A DNA stretch of 64,000 nucleotides, taken from assembly GCA_018001225.1 (NCBI GenBank), contig JAGNIJ010000002.1:1-64000 (forward strand). Direction: 5' to 3'. The notes under the pieces are model-generated. The model did not search any database. It had not been told where the DNA came from and worked only from the letters and a program-made list of their open reading frames with translations. A program made the position numbers and the translations under genes. The stretch is from Kiritimatiellia bacterium (GTDB lineage Bacteria > Verrucomicrobiota > Kiritimatiellia > CAIQIC01 > JAGNIJ01). Each line of letters begins with the position of its first letter. Position 1 is the stretch's first letter. Shown here piece by piece: positions 61,472-64,000 of this stretch.

Positions 61472-64000
61472 ATGAAAGCCATTCAGGCAGTCGGGCGCGC
61501 AAGGGGACGGTCCGGATTCGCGCGGGTGTTACTCTCCACGGCCATCCTGTTTCACGGCGGGTGGGCGGTCTTCGGCGCGTCGTACTACGTGAATGACGGC
61601 TCGACGAACGGCGACGTCTATTGTTCCGTGGCGGGCAGCGATGCCTTTTCTGGAAACACGCCCGCCGCCCCGAAGTTGACCGTCACCAACCTGCTGGCGA
61701 CCCGGTCGCTGGCCGCCGGCGACATCGTGTACATCGATACGGGCACCTACTCCAACTACACCGTCACCATCACCAACTCCGGCGCGTCCGGGAATCCGAT
61801 CATTTTCCAGGGCAGCACGAATTACGCGTACGGCGGCTCGGTGTTCGAGCGAAATCATTCGGGGGCGGACGTTTTCCTGGTCGCCGTCAACTACATCGAT
61901 CTCCGGCATTTGACGCTGACCAAGGGCCGGAGCGGAGTCCAGTTTGACGGGGCGCCCATCGGGCACCAGGTGCGTTTCGTGCGCGCTCAATACAACTCCC
62001 TGTATGGCTTTCACCACTCGGGGTCCGGCGATGCCGTGTATCGCAACTGCGTGGCTTTTTCCAACACGACGGCGGGCATGCGTTCGTTCCTGTCGACCAT
62101 CTTCTGGGATCGCGGCGTGATGTACGGCCAACCCACCCACTTCCAGCTCGAGACGCAGCAGAGTGCATCCGGCGGCGTCAGCAACAGCATGATGGGCGCC
62201 GGGACCGCTTTCTCGCAATTCATCCCGATGGGCGACTACAACATTTTCTGGGGCGGGATTCCCCACGGCGACTACCGTTTTCTGTCGGCCTTGCAGGGGG
62301 GGGTGACATCGTACTGGAACTCGACCGTGCGCGATCCGCTGCTGGCCAATCCCGGTGCGGGGGATTTCCATCCCCGCAGCCTGGGCGGGCGGTACGACCC
62401 GGGAATCGGCGGATACACGAACGATTCCGCGCATTCCCCGCTGGTTGATTTCGGCGACCCGGCCTCCGCTTACGCTGACGAGCCCGATCCCAACGGCCAG
62501 CGTGTGAACGCGGGGGCCTATGGGAACTCGTCTTGGGCCAGCAAGTCGCAGACGAACGCCTGGCTGCTGACCCTGTCCTATCCCGATGCCGGAACCCTCT
62601 ACCAGACGGGGCGGCTCACGTGGACGTACGGCAACATCCCGACCTCGGAGACCGTCCGCCTCCAGTATTCGCCCGACAACCGGGCCACCTGGGTGAACAT
62701 CGTGACCAACCTGGCCGTCACCAACCGGACGTACCTCTGGAACGCCTCGTCGGCGACCTCGACGCCGGTGGCCTGGTGGCGCGTGGTCCGCGAGGCGAAC
62801 ACCAACGTCTTCGACGCGTGCCCGACCAATTTCGCCCTCCGGGGCCTGACCCCGGTCATGTACTACGTCAACGACGCGGTGACCAACGGCGATGTCTACA
62901 CCACCGCGGCGGGGGCGGAGGGTCAGGACGGATTGACCCCGGCCACGCCCAAGAACAGCATCCAGGGCGTTTTAGCTGCGTATCCCGTGTCCGCGGACCA
63001 CATCATCTACGTGGACACCGGGACCTACACGGGCCAGACGGCGACCGTGTCCTCGTCGTACGGCGGACGGTCCAACCTCGTGATGACGATCCAGGGGAGC
63101 ACCAACGCCGCGGCGGGCGGCACGGTGCTGGACCGGAGGAGCGCGGCCTCGGATGTGCTGGTATTGCAAGGGGCCAACTGGGTTCGCGTGCGGGACCTGA
63201 CGGTCGCCGGCGGGCGGTATGGGGTTTGGTTGGTCGGCGCCAGCCGGGCCACGCTGGAGCGCGTGACGGCCCGGGGAAACGTGAACGGGTTCCAGGGCAA
63301 TTCCGCCAGCGACCACACCTTCCTGCGCTGCGCCGCGGCGCACAATACCGTCGGCGTGAACGGATTCGTGGATCGCATTGCGTGGGACTACGGCGTGTGC
63401 TGGAGCAACACGACCGCGTTCTTCCCGTCCACGCCCGCGCAGTGGAGCGTGAGCAACACCGTCATTGTGGGCGGCACGGCCTTCGCCGGCGCCACGCCGC
63501 CCGGGGCCGGCGATTACAATATCTTCTGGAACACGGTCCTGCACGCCTCCTATCCCAACCTGGCCCTGATGCAGGACGGGTTGAGCGGCTGGTGGAACTG
63601 TACCGTCCGCGACCCGCTGTTCGCCGACCCGGCCCGGACGAACTTTCATCCGCGCAGCGTCACCGGCACGCGGTCCAACGGCGTGTGGGTCGTCTACACC
63701 AACCACAGCCCCATGATTGATTTCGGCCCGCCCTCGGCCCCGTACGCGAACGAGCCCTGGCCGAACGGCACCAACGTGAACATCGGGGTGTACGGCAACA
63801 CGGCGGAAGCGAGCAAGAGCCGGACCAACGCCTGGCTGCTGGCCTTGAGCTACAACGACGGCGGCGTGCTGAACGCCGAGCTGGGCGACCGGGTGTACTG
63901 GCGGGCGGGCAACATGGCGGCCGGCGCCACGGTGCGCATCGAGTTGTCCCGGGACGGCGGGACCTCCTGGGAAGTGGTGGAGACCAATGTCTCCGCCGCG
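61472..64000 (+). CDS. Secreted beta-helix repeat protein, 3' end outside
   Basis: Open frame of 843 codons running off the right edge. Signal peptide ending near GWAVFGA (hydrophobic VLLSTAILFHGGWAV), so exported. Two long units begin YYVNDGSTNGDVY (residue 38) and YYVNDAVTNGDVY (residue 464), 426 residues apart, each with IVYIDTGTY/IIYVDTGTY, a beta-helix-like middle (VNYIDLRHLTL, NWVRVRDLTV), DYNIFW, STVRDPLL/CTVRDPLF and a closing TNAWLL. This is the pectin-lyase-like DUF1565 style of PVC-group surface proteins. Role unknown (adhesin or polysaccharide binding). Confidence 0.8.
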   Translation, partial: MKAIQAVGRARGRSGFARVLLSTAILFHGGWAVFGASYYVNDGSTNGDVYCSVAGSDAFSGNTPAAPKLTVTNLLATRSLAAGDIVYIDTGTYSNYTVTITNSGASGNPIIFQGSTNYAYGGSVFERNHSGADVFLVAVNYIDLRHLTLTKGRSGVQFDGAPIGHQVRFVRAQYNSLYGFHHSGSGDAVYRNCVAFSNTTAGMRSFLSTIFWDRGVMYGQPTHFQLETQQSASGGVSNSMMGAGTAFSQFIPMGDYNIFWGGIPHGDYRFLSALQGGVTSYWNSTVRDPLLANPGAGDFHPRSLGGRYDPGIGGYTNDSAHSPLVDFGDPASAYADEPDPNGQRVNAGAYGNSSWASKSQTNAWLLTLSYPDAGTLYQTGRLTWTYGNIPTSETVRLQYSPDNRATWVNIVTNLAVTNRTYLWNASSATSTPVAWWRVVREANTNVFDACPTNFALRGLTPVMYYVNDAVTNGDVYTTAAGAEGQDGLTPATPKNSIQGVLAAYPVSADHIIYVDTGTYTGQTATVSSSYGGRSNLVMTIQGSTNAAAGGTVLDRRSAASDVLVLQGANWVRVRDLTVAGGRYGVWLVGASRATLERVTARGNVNGFQGNSASDHTFLRCAAAHNTVGVNGFVDRIAWDYGVCWSNTTAFFPSTPAQWSVSNTVIVGGTAFAGATPPGAGDYNIFWNTVLHASYPNLALMQDGLSGWWNCTVRDPLFADPARTNFHPRSVTGTRSNGVWVVYTNHSPMIDFGPPSAPYANEPWPNGTNVNIGVYGNTAEASKSRTNAWLLALSYNDGGVLNAELGDRVYWRAGNMAAGATVRIELSRDGGTSWEVVETNVSAA

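Overview
The window is a GC-rich, gene-dense block for surface polysaccharide and glycoconjugate synthesis, probably from a member of the PVC group, with Kiritimatiellota or Verrucomicrobiota the best guess. The guess rests on the BspA-like leucine-rich-repeat protein with a characteristic C-terminus, the giant secreted beta-helix protein at the right edge, the strong G/C third-position bias, and the many short word-like intergenic repeats. No rRNA, tRNA, CRISPR array or classical insertion sequence was seen. The placement is an inference and needs a similarity search.

Left part (1-16.5 kb): a nonulosonate (sialic acid-like) locus. It holds a capsule-type transferase, a GT4, a NeuB-family synthase, a class III aminotransferase, a mannose-6-phosphate isomerase-like enzyme, a CMP-sugar synthetase, two dehydrogenases, a polysialyltransferase-like enzyme, a KdsC-like phosphatase, a GT9 and another GT4. 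ManA + synthase + phosphatase + CMP-transferase would fit a KDN-type route (mannose-6-P to KDN-9-P to KDN to CMP-KDN), with the other enzymes making a derivative.

Middle (17-43.4 kb): GT2, GT4 and GT-C transferases, two paralogous FAD mutase-like flavoproteins, several methyltransferases, an MBOAT/SGNH O-acylation pair, a YbhN-like flippase-domain protein, a secreted LRR protein, an FkbM methyltransferase, and a leftward operon wecB - epimerase - epimerase - GT2. Right part (43.5-64 kb): a second MBOAT/SGNH pair followed by wecD-like and wecE-like genes (dTDP-Fuc4NAc type), more GT2s and methyltransferases (one frameshifted), a legB-like dehydratase with a sugar-1-P nucleotidyltransferase and another epimerase, a GtrB-like transferase, GT-C proteins, and a partial surface protein built of about 426-residue units.

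The most unusual content is a set of short repeat families inserted at gene boundaries, often directly against stop codons and sometimes in frame inside genes. Three families each bracket a small ORF: (1) GTAG-foot hairpins (REPs, with covarying stems) around a RAYT transposase; (2) 72-nt elements able to fold as a three-way junction, in pairs with a 95-nt period, around a DUF559 endonuclease; (3) inverted arrays of 'GGGATGCGGGATAC' words around a low-GC four-helix-bundle (S23-type) gene. Other families (AACCACGAAT, GGGTTCAG, GTGTTCGGT, GGTCTGTGGTCTAC) appear as ORF-less elements, several with inverted ends. The REP/RAYT pairing is known biology. The other two look like the same architecture built on different proteins and are the best candidates here for an undescribed system.
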